64,000 nt of DNA, from positions 62,001-126,000 of the forward strand of contig CP063167.1 in the NCBI GenBank assembly GCA_016806145.1, written 5' to 3'. The position numbers were made by a program, and so were the translations under genes. The DNA is from Variovorax paradoxus (GTDB lineage Bacteria > Pseudomonadota > Gammaproteobacteria > Burkholderiales > Burkholderiaceae_C). The notes beneath the pieces were generated by a model, which worked only from the letters and a program-made list of their open reading frames with translations, was not told the origin of the DNA and made no database searches. Shown here one piece after another: positions 25,594-33,459 of this stretch; position 1 is the stretch's first letter, and the number at the start of each line of letters is the position of its first letter.

Positions 25594-26775
25594 ATGCGAG
25601 TCATGGGCGAACAGCTCGGCGTGCCCTGCACCGTGCTGCGCGGCGGCACCAGCAAGGGCCTCTACTTCAACGCCGCCGACCTGCCGCCCGCGGGCGCGCG
25701 GCGCGACCGCCTGCTGATGGCGCTGCTCGGCGCGCACGACCTGCTGCAGATCGATGGCCTCGGCGGTTCGCGGCTGGTGACGGCCAAGCTCGCGATCGTC
25801 GGGCCGCCCACGCATCCCGAGGCCGACGTGGACTACACCTACGGCATCGTGCCGCCCGGCGAGGGCCGCGTGGTCTTCACGAGCAACTGCGGCAACATCT
25901 CGGCGGGCGTGGGACCGTTCGCGATCGATGCCGGGCTGGCGCGCGCCGAAGGCCCCGTGGCGCGCGTGCGCATCCACAACACGAACACCGGCAAGCTGCT
26001 GGTGGCGCATGTGCCCGTGGCCGATGGCCATGCGTGCGTGCGCGGCGACTTCGCGATTCCCGGCGTGCCCGGCACCGGCGCGCGGATCTTCATGGACTAC
26101 CGCGCCACCATCGGCGCCAAAACCGGCCGCGGCATGCCCACGGGCCATGCGCGCGACGAGATCGCGCTCGACGACGGGCGGCGCTTCGAGGTCAGCCTCT
26201 GCGACGTCGGCAATCCCTGCGTCTTCGTCGCGGCCGATGCCCTGGGCCTGTCGGGCACCGAGCTGCCAGACGCGATCGATGCCGATGCCGCTTTGCTGTC
26301 GACCTTGAAGGCGCTGCGTGCGCGCGCGGCCGTCCTGCTCGGCCTGTGCGACCACTGGCGCGAGGCCGACAGCGTGTCGCCGGCGCTGCCGCTGGTCGTG
26401 ATCGTAGCGCCGCCCACCGCCTATGCCGATGCGCAGGGCCGCGCCGTGGCGGCCGCGCAGGTCGACCTGTGCGCGCGGCTGGTGTTCTACGGCCGCTGCC
26501 ACGAAAGCATGGCGGGCACCGGCGCGATCTGTACCGCCGCTTGCGCGAGCGTCGAAGGCTCGGTGGTGCATGCGGCGGCGCGCGGCGCCGGCGACCGCGT
26601 CGTGCCCGACAGCCTGCACATCGGCCATCCGCTCGGCGCGATGCGCGTCGACGTGCGGGGGCGCTGCGAGGCCTCGCGGCCGCTGGCCTTCGAGGCGCTG
26701 GGTTTCGCGCGGACGGCACGCCGGCTGATGGACGGCACGGCCTGGGTGCCGCGGTCGGTGCTGGACCCGGCCTGA
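25594..26775 (+). CDS. PrpF-family carboxylate isomerase (first copy)
   Basis: 393 aa, PrpF-sized. Family landmarks: CTVLRGGTSKGLYF (~12-25), IDGLGGSRLVTAKLAIVG, SNCGNISAGVGPFAID (Cys99), RIHNTNTGKLLVAHV and GTGAICTAACASV. PrpF isomerises trans- to cis-2-methylaconitate; relatives are 3-methylitaconate delta-isomerase and 4-oxalomesaconate tautomerase. ATG at 25594 follows the Bug stop by 4 bp. Near the PrpB-like lyase and LeuCD-like dehydratase it probably moves a double bond to give the substrate of the dehydratase. Confidence 0.9.
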   Translation: MRVMGEQLGVPCTVLRGGTSKGLYFNAADLPPAGARRDRLLMALLGAHDLLQIDGLGGSRLVTAKLAIVGPPTHPEADVDYTYGIVPPGEGRVVFTSNCGNISAGVGPFAIDAGLARAEGPVARVRIHNTNTGKLLVAHVPVADGHACVRGDFAIPGVPGTGARIFMDYRATIGAKTGRGMPTGHARDEIALDDGRRFEVSLCDVGNPCVFVAADALGLSGTELPDAIDADAALLSTLKALRARAAVLLGLCDHWREADSVSPALPLVVIVAPPTAYADAQGRAVAAAQVDLCARLVFYGRCHESMAGTGAICTAACASVEGSVVHAAARGAGDRVVPDSLHIGHPLGAMRVDVRGRCEASRPLAFEALGFARTARRLMDGTAWVPRSVLDPA

Positions 26776-26810
26776 GCCCTCGTCGATCCCAACATTCCAA
26801 AGGAGACTTC

Positions 26811-27809
26811 ATGCATCCCGATTCCTCCCGCCGCCGCTTCCTCGGGCAGTGCGCGGCCGCGGCCACCGCCGCTTCGCTCGCCCCCTCCTTCGCATGGGCG
26901 CAAGGCGACGGCTATCCCTCGCGCCCGATCCGCATCGTCGTCGGCTACCCACCCGGGCAGACCGTGGACACCGGCGCGCGCGCCCTGTCGATCGCGCTCA
27001 CCGAGATCCTCGGCAAGCCGGTGTTCGTCGACAACAAGGCCGGCGCCAACGGCATCCTCGGCGCGCAGGACGTGCGCAACGCGGCGCCCGACGGCTACAC
27101 GCTGCTGCTGGGCACCTCGGGCCAGCTGGCGATCAATCCCTCGATCTACGCCAAGCCCGGCTACGACCCGGTCAAGGACTTCGCACCCGTCATGCTCAAC
27201 GGCGTGGGCCGGCTCTACGTGGTGGTGCCGGCGGCCTCGCCCTTCCACACGCTGGCCGACCTCGTGGCCTATGCCAAGGCCCATCCGGGCAAGCTCAACT
27301 ACGGTTCGGGCGGGCGCGGCATCACGGCCAACCTCGCGATGGAGATGCTCAAGAAGGCGGCCGGCGCCGACATCGTGCACGTGCCCTACAAGGGCTCGTC
27401 GGCCGCGCTCACCGACCTGATCGGCAGCCAGATCGACGTGATGATGGACGCCGGCGGGCTGGTGCTGCCGCAGGTGCGCCAGGGCAAGCTCAAGGTGCTG
27501 GGCGTGTCGAGCAAGGGCCGCTACAAGGAACTGCCGCAGGTTCCCACCATCGCCGAGCAGGGCTATCCGGGCTTCGAGGTCGCGTCGTGGACCGCCGTGC
27601 TGGCCCCGGCCGCCACGCCGCCCGCCGTGGTCGAGAAGCTCAACAAGGCACTGCTGCAGGCGCAGCGTCGCCCCGACGTGATCCGTTCGGCCGAGACCTC
27701 GGGCAGCGAGCTCGAGGGCGGATCGCCCGAGCAGCTCAAGGCCTTCCTGGTCGCCGAGAACCGCAAGTGGGGCGAGGCCGCGCGCGCCGCTGGTGTCACG
27801 CCGGAGTAA
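26811..27809 (+). CDS. Bug/TctC-family receptor with Tat-type signal peptide
   Basis: 332 aa, AAGGAG about 6 nt before the ATG. The N-terminus has a twin-arginine motif (SSRRRFLGQ) followed by a hydrophobic stretch and AWAQ cleavage site, unlike the Sec-type signals of the other receptors here. Bug motifs: YPSRPIRIVVGYPPGQTVD, PDGYTLLLG and VHVPYKGSSAALTDLIGS. Separated by 3 bp from the second PrpF gene, so the operon repeats the Bug-PrpF pairing. Possibly exported folded or with a tightly held ligand. Confidence 0.93.
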   Translation: MHPDSSRRRFLGQCAAAATAASLAPSFAWAQGDGYPSRPIRIVVGYPPGQTVDTGARALSIALTEILGKPVFVDNKAGANGILGAQDVRNAAPDGYTLLLGTSGQLAINPSIYAKPGYDPVKDFAPVMLNGVGRLYVVVPAASPFHTLADLVAYAKAHPGKLNYGSGGRGITANLAMEMLKKAAGADIVHVPYKGSSAALTDLIGSQIDVMMDAGGLVLPQVRQGKLKVLGVSSKGRYKELPQVPTIAEQGYPGFEVASWTAVLAPAATPPAVVEKLNKALLQAQRRPDVIRSAETSGSELEGGSPEQLKAFLVAENRKWGEAARAAGVTPE

Positions 27810-27812
27810 GCC

Positions 27813-28949
27813 ATGGCGCATGACGACTCCCGCACCTTCGGCGAGCAGCAGGGCGTGCCCTGCGTGCTGATGCGCGGCGGCACCAGCAAGGCGCTGTTCT
27901 TCCACCTGCGCCACGTGCCGCCGCCGGGCCCGGCGCGCGACGCCTTCCTCAAGCGCGCCATGGGCACGCCCGACCCGCTGCAGATCGACGGCATGGGCGG
28001 CTCGCGGCTGGTCACCTCCAAGGTGGCGCTGATCGGTCCGTCGACGCGGCCCGACGCCGATGTCGACTACACCTTCGCGCAGTGCGACGTGGAGCGCGAC
28101 CTGATCGGCTACGACGCCAACTGCGGCAACATCTCCTCGGCCGTGGGGCCGTTCGCGGTCGACGAAGGGCTGGTCGAGGCGGTCGAGCCGCTGAGCGTGG
28201 TGCGCATCCACAACACGAACACCGGCACCGTGCTGGTCGCGCGCGTGCAGGTGCGCAACGGCAAGGCCCGCGTGACGGGCGACTGCGCCATCGCGGGCGT
28301 GCCGGGCACCGGGGCCGAGATCCTCATGGACTACACCGACACGCTCGGTGCCAAGACGGGCCGCCTGTTGCCGACGGGCCAGCCGGTCGATGCGATCGCG
28401 CTGGAGGACGGCCGCGAGGTTCGGGTCTCGATCGTCGATGCGGCCACGCCCTGCGTCTTCATCGCGGCCGAGTCGCTGGGCCTGAACGGCGACGAAATGC
28501 CGCCCGCGATCGGCGGCGACCGCGCGCTGATCGAGACCATCGGCGAGATCCAGGCCAGGGCCGGCGAACGCATCGGGCTCTACGCGCATTGGCGCGACGT
28601 GCATCTGCCGGGCCTGCCGCTGGCCGTGATCGTGGCGCCGCCCAAGAGCGAGGACAGCGATCTGCGCGCACGCCTCGTGTTCCTCGGCAAGTGCCACGAC
28701 AGCATGGCGGGCACGGGGTCGATCTGCACCGCGGCGGCCTCGCGCATTCCGGGCACGCTGGTCCATGCGGCCGCGGGCGACCGGCTGCGCGGCGAGGTGC
28801 TGCGCATCGGGCATCCGCTGGGCGTGATGGCGGTCAAGGTGGCGACGCGGCCCGGCGCGGAGCTGCCGCGGTTCACCGCGCTGGGTCTTCAGCGCACGGC
28901 GCGGCGGTTGATGGAGGGCCTGGTCTACGTGCCGATCGACACGGCGTAG
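27813..28949 (+). CDS. PrpF-family carboxylate isomerase (second copy)
   Basis: 378 aa. Same landmarks as the first copy: CVLMRGGTSKALFF, IDGMGGSRLVTSKVALIG, ANCGNISSAVGPFAVDEG (Cys104), VRIHNTNTGTVLVARV and GTGSICTAAASR. It is clearly diverged from the first PrpF, arguing for a different isomer or substrate rather than gene dosage. Last gene of the operon; convergent with the AraC gene 9 bp away, with no room for a typical terminator. Confidence 0.9.
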   Translation: MAHDDSRTFGEQQGVPCVLMRGGTSKALFFHLRHVPPPGPARDAFLKRAMGTPDPLQIDGMGGSRLVTSKVALIGPSTRPDADVDYTFAQCDVERDLIGYDANCGNISSAVGPFAVDEGLVEAVEPLSVVRIHNTNTGTVLVARVQVRNGKARVTGDCAIAGVPGTGAEILMDYTDTLGAKTGRLLPTGQPVDAIALEDGREVRVSIVDAATPCVFIAAESLGLNGDEMPPAIGGDRALIETIGEIQARAGERIGLYAHWRDVHLPGLPLAVIVAPPKSEDSDLRARLVFLGKCHDSMAGTGSICTAAASRIPGTLVHAAAGDRLRGEVLRIGHPLGVMAVKVATRPGAELPRFTALGLQRTARRLMEGLVYVPIDTA

Positions 28950-28958
28950 ACAAAGCGC

Positions 28959-29885
28959 TCAGGCGCCGTCCGGCACCTGCGCGAAGCCCGCGTGCTCGCG
29001 CGCATACCGCGTCGGCGGCAGTCCGACGTGCCGCGCGAACGCAGTGCTGAAGGTGTTCGCGGCGTTGTAGCCCACGCGCTGTGCGATCTCGGCCACGCTG
29101 CCCGCGTTGCGCCGCAGCAGGTCCTTCGCGAGCGCCATGCGCCAGGCCAGCAGGTATTCCATCGGCGCCACGCCGACCGTGCGGCCGAAGCGCTCGAAGA
29201 AGGTCGAGCGCGAGAGCGCGGCCTCGTGCGCGAGCTCGGCCACGGTCCAGTCATGCGCCGGTCGTTCGTGCATTGCGCGGATCGCGGCCGCGAGGCGCGG
29301 CTCGGCGAGGCCGCGCGCCAGTCCCGACGAGGCGTTGGTTTCGCCGGTGGCGCGCAGCGCCTCGATCAGCAGCAGTTCCAGCAGCCGCGCCAACACGAGC
29401 TCGCGCGCGGGACGCTGCGCGCGCGACTCCTCGCGCACGAACTGCACCAGCATCGCGAGCCGCTCCTCGCCGCGCACGTGCACGAAGCGCGGCAACAGCG
29501 ACACCAGCAGCGAGGCATCGGGCGAATCGAAGCTGCAGTGGCCCGCGAGCATGCGCAGGTCGATCGCGCCTCGTGCATCGCCCACCCTGAACTCGCCGTT
29601 GCCCAGCGGCACCGGCGGCGCGGTGCGCGCGCCCGGCGGTGGCGGTTCGAGGCTGGAGAGCGCGATGTGCCGGGCCGCGGGCACCAGCACGAAGTCGCCC
29701 GATTGCAGCTCGATCGCTTCGCCCCCGTCGACCGCGAGGCGGCAGCCGCCCTCGAGGATCACGCAATAGAAGGGTTCGCCCGCATCGGAGCGCGCGATGC
29801 GCCAGGGGCTGGCGCCGAACACACGCTTGGAGAAGCGTGCGCTCGGCCGCAGCAGCATGACCACTTCGGCCAGGGGATCCACCAT
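28959..29885 (-). CDS. AraC-family regulator with cupin-type sensor domain
   Basis: 308 aa. Residues ~1-190 form a cupin sensor (FYCVILEGGCRLAVDGGEAI, LQSGDFVLVPAARH); residues ~205-300 hold both HTHs (WTVAELAHEAALSRSTFFER and VAEIAQRVGYNAANTFSTAF). Divergent from the SDR gene at 29990 with a 104-bp spacer, so it probably activates that gene. Its cupin resembles AraC regulators that respond to reactive or xenobiotic carbonyls, but the effector is unknown. Confidence 0.92.
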   Translation of the reverse strand: MVDPLAEVVMLLRPSARFSKRVFGASPWRIARSDAGEPFYCVILEGGCRLAVDGGEAIELQSGDFVLVPAARHIALSSLEPPPPGARTAPPVPLGNGEFRVGDARGAIDLRMLAGHCSFDSPDASLLVSLLPRFVHVRGEERLAMLVQFVREESRAQRPARELVLARLLELLLIEALRATGETNASSGLARGLAEPRLAAAIRAMHERPAHDWTVAELAHEAALSRSTFFERFGRTVGVAPMEYLLAWRMALAKDLLRRNAGSVAEIAQRVGYNAANTFSTAFARHVGLPPTRYAREHAGFAQVPDGA

Positions 29886-29989
29886 GTTCGGACGATTCCT
29901 GATGAGACTCGGACTCGGGATCGTAGCAAGTCCGGCCCCGGCGACCTATCGTCAGGCATCGATCACTCCCTTTCTCATCAAGGATCTCC

Positions 29990-30742
29990 ATGACCCGGAC
30001 CGTTCTCATCACCGGCTGCTCCTCGGGCTTCGGCCTCGAAACCGCGCGCTATTTCCTCGACCGCGACTGGCAGGTCGTCGCCACCATGCGCACCCCGCGC
30101 ACCGACCTGCTGCCCGCATCGCCGCGCCTGCGCGTGCTCGCGCTCGACGTCACCGATCCACGGAGCATCGAGCATGCCGTGGAAGCGGCCGGCCCCATCG
30201 ACGTGCTCGTCAACAACGCGGGCTTCGGCGCGGCCTCGCCGGCCGAACTCACGCCGCTGGCCACCGTGCGCCAGCTCTTCGAGACCAACACCTTCGGCAC
30301 CCTCGCGCTGATGCAGGCGGTGCTGCCCCAGTTCCGGCAACGCCGCGCGGGCGTGGTGGTCAACGTCACCTCGAGCGTGACGCTGAAGGCGCTGCCGCTG
30401 ATCGCGGCCTACCGCGCGAGCAAGATGGCGGTCCATGCCTTCACCGAGTCGATGGCGCTCGAGCTCGAGCCGCTGGGCGTGCGGCTGCGGCTGGTACTGC
30501 CGGGCCGCTCGCCCGAAACGCGCTTCGGCGACAACGCGCGGCCGAACATGGCGGGCTTCGACCACGAGGACTATGCGGGGCTCGCGCAGAAGGTCTTTGC
30601 GGAGTTCCACAACACGTCGGCCCCGACCACCCACGCGCTCGACGTCGCCGAAGCCGTGTGGCACGCGGCCACCGACCCCGCCGCGCCGATGCGCATACCG
30701 GCCGGCGCCGATGCCCTCGCCTGGGCCGCCGAGGCGCGTTGA
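29990..30742 (+). CDS. Short-chain dehydrogenase/reductase
   Basis: 250 aa. Classical SDR: coenzyme loop TGCSSGFG (residues 9-16), NNAG (76-79), catalytic Ser near 129 and Tyr141-x3-Lys145 (YRASK). The ending and long C-terminal substrate loop resemble the SDR group often annotated as oxidoreductase/estradiol-dehydrogenase-like. Monocistronic, divergent from the AraC gene. Substrate unknown. Confidence 0.92.
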   Translation: MTRTVLITGCSSGFGLETARYFLDRDWQVVATMRTPRTDLLPASPRLRVLALDVTDPRSIEHAVEAAGPIDVLVNNAGFGAASPAELTPLATVRQLFETNTFGTLALMQAVLPQFRQRRAGVVVNVTSSVTLKALPLIAAYRASKMAVHAFTESMALELEPLGVRLRLVLPGRSPETRFGDNARPNMAGFDHEDYAGLAQKVFAEFHNTSAPTTHALDVAEAVWHAATDPAAPMRIPAGADALAWAAEAR

Positions 30743-30800
30743 ACCCCATACCCGTTCGACCCGAAGGCCGATTCGCGCGACATCGCGGATGCGGCTGCTA

Positions 30801-30844
30801 TCCTCGGCGCGCTCGATGCGCACGGCATCGAGACGCGCCGAGGA
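30801..30844. other. Long near-perfect hairpin
   Basis: Left arm TCCTCGGCGCGCTCGATGC (30801-30819), 5-nt loop GCACG, right arm 30825-30844 complementary over 19 bp with a single bulged A. It lies 58 bp after the SDR stop and 58 bp before a small ORF. It has no T-tract on either side, so it is not a standard terminator; it may be a processing, protein-binding or recombination structure. Confidence 0.7.
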
Positions 30845-30902
30845 CGACTTCGGCGTTGACGCACATTGAGGGACGGCCCTGCAACCTTGTCGAGGTGTTG
30901 CC

Positions 30903-31070
30903 ATGGCCGAGCTTCTTCGGGTCCTGCGGACCATTCATCGAGCGCTGCGCGCGCAGCCGATACCGAATCCCTTCCTCCTGCATCGCATCGAAGCGATGCC
31001 GGGCCTCCTGCGGCTCGGTTATCGCCTGCGCCCTTCGCCGGCGCCCGTTCATCGGCGAGGTGCCCGGTGA
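30903..31070 (+). CDS. Small uncharacterised ORF (55 aa)
   Basis: Basic 55-residue product beginning MAELLRVLRTIHRALRAQPI with a GAGG sequence about 8 nt upstream. Its TGA overlaps the next ATG (TGATG), suggesting translational coupling to the small membrane protein that follows. No recognisable family. The amphipathic N-terminus and Arg richness could fit an RNA- or membrane-associated peptide, but this is only composition. May be non-coding. Confidence 0.4.
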   Translation: MAELLRVLRTIHRALRAQPIPNPFLLHRIEAMPGLLRLGYRLRPSPAPVHRRGAR

Positions 31071-31249
31071 TGGGCGCGGGCGGCTGGATGGGCTTCGTGC
31101 TCGCGGCGGGGATCGGCTACGCCGCGTGGGCCGCACGGCGACAGGGCTGCGAAGCGCGCGATGTCAGGGCGCTGCGGGTCAGCAGCGGGCTCTGTGCGCT
31201 CGGTGGGGCTGCCGTCGTCGCACTGGAGCTCCTGCTGCCATCGGGCTGA
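31070..31249 (+). CDS. Small predicted two-helix membrane protein (59 aa)
   Basis: Starts with ATG overlapping the stop of the preceding small ORF. Two hydrophobic stretches, GWMGFVLAAGIGYAAWAA and LCALGGAAVVALELLLPSG, flank a charged RRQGCEARDVRALR loop, so it probably sits in the inner membrane as a hairpin. No homologous family recognised. The arrangement of two coupled mini-genes after a long hairpin is the best argument that it is real. Confidence 0.45.
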   Translation: MGAGGWMGFVLAAGIGYAAWAARRQGCEARDVRALRVSSGLCALGGAAVVALELLLPSG

Positions 31250-31260
31250 ACCACGGCTGC

Positions 31261-31326
31261 GGCTTGCAGTTCGAGTCGGTGACCGGCGGAAAGACCGGCG
31301 CGACGCGACTCCCGATGTCGAAGACG
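31261..31326 (-). pseudogene. Decayed copy of the mini-lipoprotein
   Basis: Downstream of the first M14 peptidase the minus strand reads FDIGSRVAPVFPPVTDSNCKP, matching the ends of the intact 58-aa lipoprotein (starting ..FDMRSHSMQIQ and ending APVIPPVTEINCKP) found in the same position after the second M14 peptidase, but without its signal peptide and middle. This is an internal deletion left after duplication of the M14-lipoprotein unit. Confidence 0.65.
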
Positions 31327-31338
31327 AGACAAGTTCCG

Positions 31339-33375
31339 TCAGCTCGCCGAGGGCGCCGGCGGACAGGGCTGCGGTGCATCCTTGGCGCGCACCTCGAGGA
31401 AGACCGCGTCGGGTGGCCCGGCCCTGCCGTTCCGGTTGATGCCCTGCACGTAGAGCAGGTGCTTGCCCGGCAGGAAGGCCGAGGTGTCGATCACGCCCGA
31501 GACCGTCACCTTGGGCCCCGCGCCGAAGGCGGTGTCGGCGGTGGCGCTCAGCGAAATCGCCTTGGCGGTGCTGTCCCAGGGCACGGTGTTGATGTAGGCG
31601 TTGGCGGCCTGGATGGGCTGCGGGTCGTGCCGGGTGATCGGCTGTGTACTGTGGAGATACCGATCGTCGTCGATCGTCGCCGTGAGCGTGACCGACTCGC
31701 CCTGCTTGACAGCGGTGGCGGAGAGCTTGAGGTCCGCCGCATCAGGCCCGAGCGGAAGCTGGTACGGTGCTTTCAGCGTGCGGGCCGCATAACGCAAGGA
31801 CGCCATGTTCTTCGGGAGGATTCCGTTTTCGAAGTCTTCGCAGAGTTCGTAGAAGGAGGTCCCCAGCTCGATCATGAACGAAGGCGCACCGAGTTCGCCA
31901 TAGAAGGTGTCGGCGGTCGTGCCATCGGTGTCGTAGAAGAGGGTCTGATCGGCCGCATATCCGTTGTACCAGGCGAGGCGCTGCGCGAAGGCCGACAAGC
32001 CGTCGTCGTTCGCGGTCCTCGAGTGTCCGCCCAAGGCGTCGGGCCGGAAGCCCCAGGGCCATAGGACCAGCTCCCCAAAACTGTGGATGTCGATGTACAG
32101 ACCTTCGTAGTCGCCAGGTGCGCCGGTCACGAAATCGTTGGGCGCGGTCGTTCGCCTGTCGCTCAGAAGGCCGCCCGCGAAATTGCCGTCCTGTTGGCGC
32201 GTACCCGCCACGTACTTCACGATGGCCGCCGTTTCGGGTTCGGAGCCCGCGGACTTGCCCCGGTAGTTCAGTTCGCATGCATCGCCGCTCGATCCCACGC
32301 CTTTCGAGCCGTTCCAGCTGAACGGGAAATTCCGGTTCAGGTCAACACCGGATTCGATGGGCCCGATGTAGGGAGCCAACAGCTCGTCGTCGGGCGACTT
32401 GCAGTAGGCGTCCTCCAGATTGACGTTCTTGCGCCATCCCGACCCGAAGCCTTGTGCCACTGTCTGCTCCGCAAGCTTCCGGCCATCGGGATTCGCATGC
32501 AGGATGAAGTGGAACTCGTTGTGATCGAGCAGCCAGGTGGCCGTGGGATCGGTGCCGTGGTTCTTCACCAGCCATTCGGCGAAACGCGTGGAGAATTCAG
32601 CCGGCGTGTACTCACGCGCATGGATCGACGAGGTCGTGACCATGCGCGGCACGTTCTTGTCCCGGATGCGATCCTGGTTGCCGATGACGACGGCACGCAG
32701 CGGGTTGGCTTCGCTGTCGGGCAGCAGGTCGAAGTCGATCGTGCTCAGCACGCTCTGCGGCAGGTACTTGATCAGCAGGTTGCGAAACGAGAGCAGCTGT
32801 GTCTGCACCCAGGTCTGGCCCACGGGCGCGACGCGGACCAGCTTCGGATACCGAGCGGCCAGCGCATCGATGTCGAGATTGGCCTGCTCGACGGTGCGAT
32901 AGCACGCGGATTTGCCGTCGAACAGCGGATCGCCGGGTTTCTCCAGCGCCGAGGTCTTCTGCGAGGTCTGCGGCGTTCCCGGGATGTTCTGCTTGGGCAG
33001 CTGTTGTCGCCCGCGCTGAAAGCCACGGATCTTCTCGGAGCGCTCGGCATCGATCTCGACCGCATACCCCATGCGTCGCAAGCGCTCCACGCCTCGCGCG
33101 TCGAGTTCCGTCGCAATGGTCTTGCCGGCCTTGTCGACCCGCATGTGATCGATCCAGCGCGACAGCCGCTGGATGTCTTCGCGCGTCGCGTACGACACGC
33201 GCACCGACCAGATGCGGCCCTGCTCGAGCTGCGCTGGCGGTGCACCGGCGGGGTTCGCCGTGGCTTGCGCGGTCGCGAGGGGCGCGAGGGCCGCGAGTTG
33301 CGCGAGCACGATCAGGCCGGTGATCGCGAGACGAAGACGCGTGGGCCGCGGCGCGGCGTGAAGACCAGCTCTCAT
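31339..33375 (-). CDS. M14-family zinc carboxypeptidase, exported (copy A)
   Basis: 678 aa. Signal peptide residues 1-~36 (LAITGLIVLAQLAALAPLAT, cleavage near TAQA). The M14 domain has zinc ligands His252 and Glu255 (SSIHAREYTPAE), a third His in YIDIHSFGELVLWPWG, and catalytic Glu in FMIELGTSFYE. A C-terminal ~110-residue Ig-like domain follows (LSATAVKQGESVTLTATIDD). Family members remove C-terminal amino acids from peptides. Highly similar to copy B at 35363-37360; copy A alone has a ~16-residue insertion near 128-146 (KQNIPGTPQTSQK). Confidence 0.93.
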   Translation of the reverse strand: MRAGLHAAPRPTRLRLAITGLIVLAQLAALAPLATAQATANPAGAPPAQLEQGRIWSVRVSYATREDIQRLSRWIDHMRVDKAGKTIATELDARGVERLRRMGYAVEIDAERSEKIRGFQRGRQQLPKQNIPGTPQTSQKTSALEKPGDPLFDGKSACYRTVEQANLDIDALAARYPKLVRVAPVGQTWVQTQLLSFRNLLIKYLPQSVLSTIDFDLLPDSEANPLRAVVIGNQDRIRDKNVPRMVTTSSIHAREYTPAEFSTRFAEWLVKNHGTDPTATWLLDHNEFHFILHANPDGRKLAEQTVAQGFGSGWRKNVNLEDAYCKSPDDELLAPYIGPIESGVDLNRNFPFSWNGSKGVGSSGDACELNYRGKSAGSEPETAAIVKYVAGTRQQDGNFAGGLLSDRRTTAPNDFVTGAPGDYEGLYIDIHSFGELVLWPWGFRPDALGGHSRTANDDGLSAFAQRLAWYNGYAADQTLFYDTDGTTADTFYGELGAPSFMIELGTSFYELCEDFENGILPKNMASLRYAARTLKAPYQLPLGPDAADLKLSATAVKQGESVTLTATIDDDRYLHSTQPITRHDPQPIQAANAYINTVPWDSTAKAISLSATADTAFGAGPKVTVSGVIDTSAFLPGKHLLYVQGINRNGRAGPPDAVFLEVRAKDAPQPCPPAPSAS

Positions 33376-33459
33376 GGGGGTTGTGTCCTGTGCTGCGTAA
33401 GTTTGGATGCGAGGGTCAGCGTGTCTGTCCGGGCGCGGCTGCGGCCGCCGGGTCGAGAC

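Noticed and set aside
30801..30844. Rho-independent terminator of the SDR gene
   Set aside because: Strong hairpin but no T-tract on either strand.
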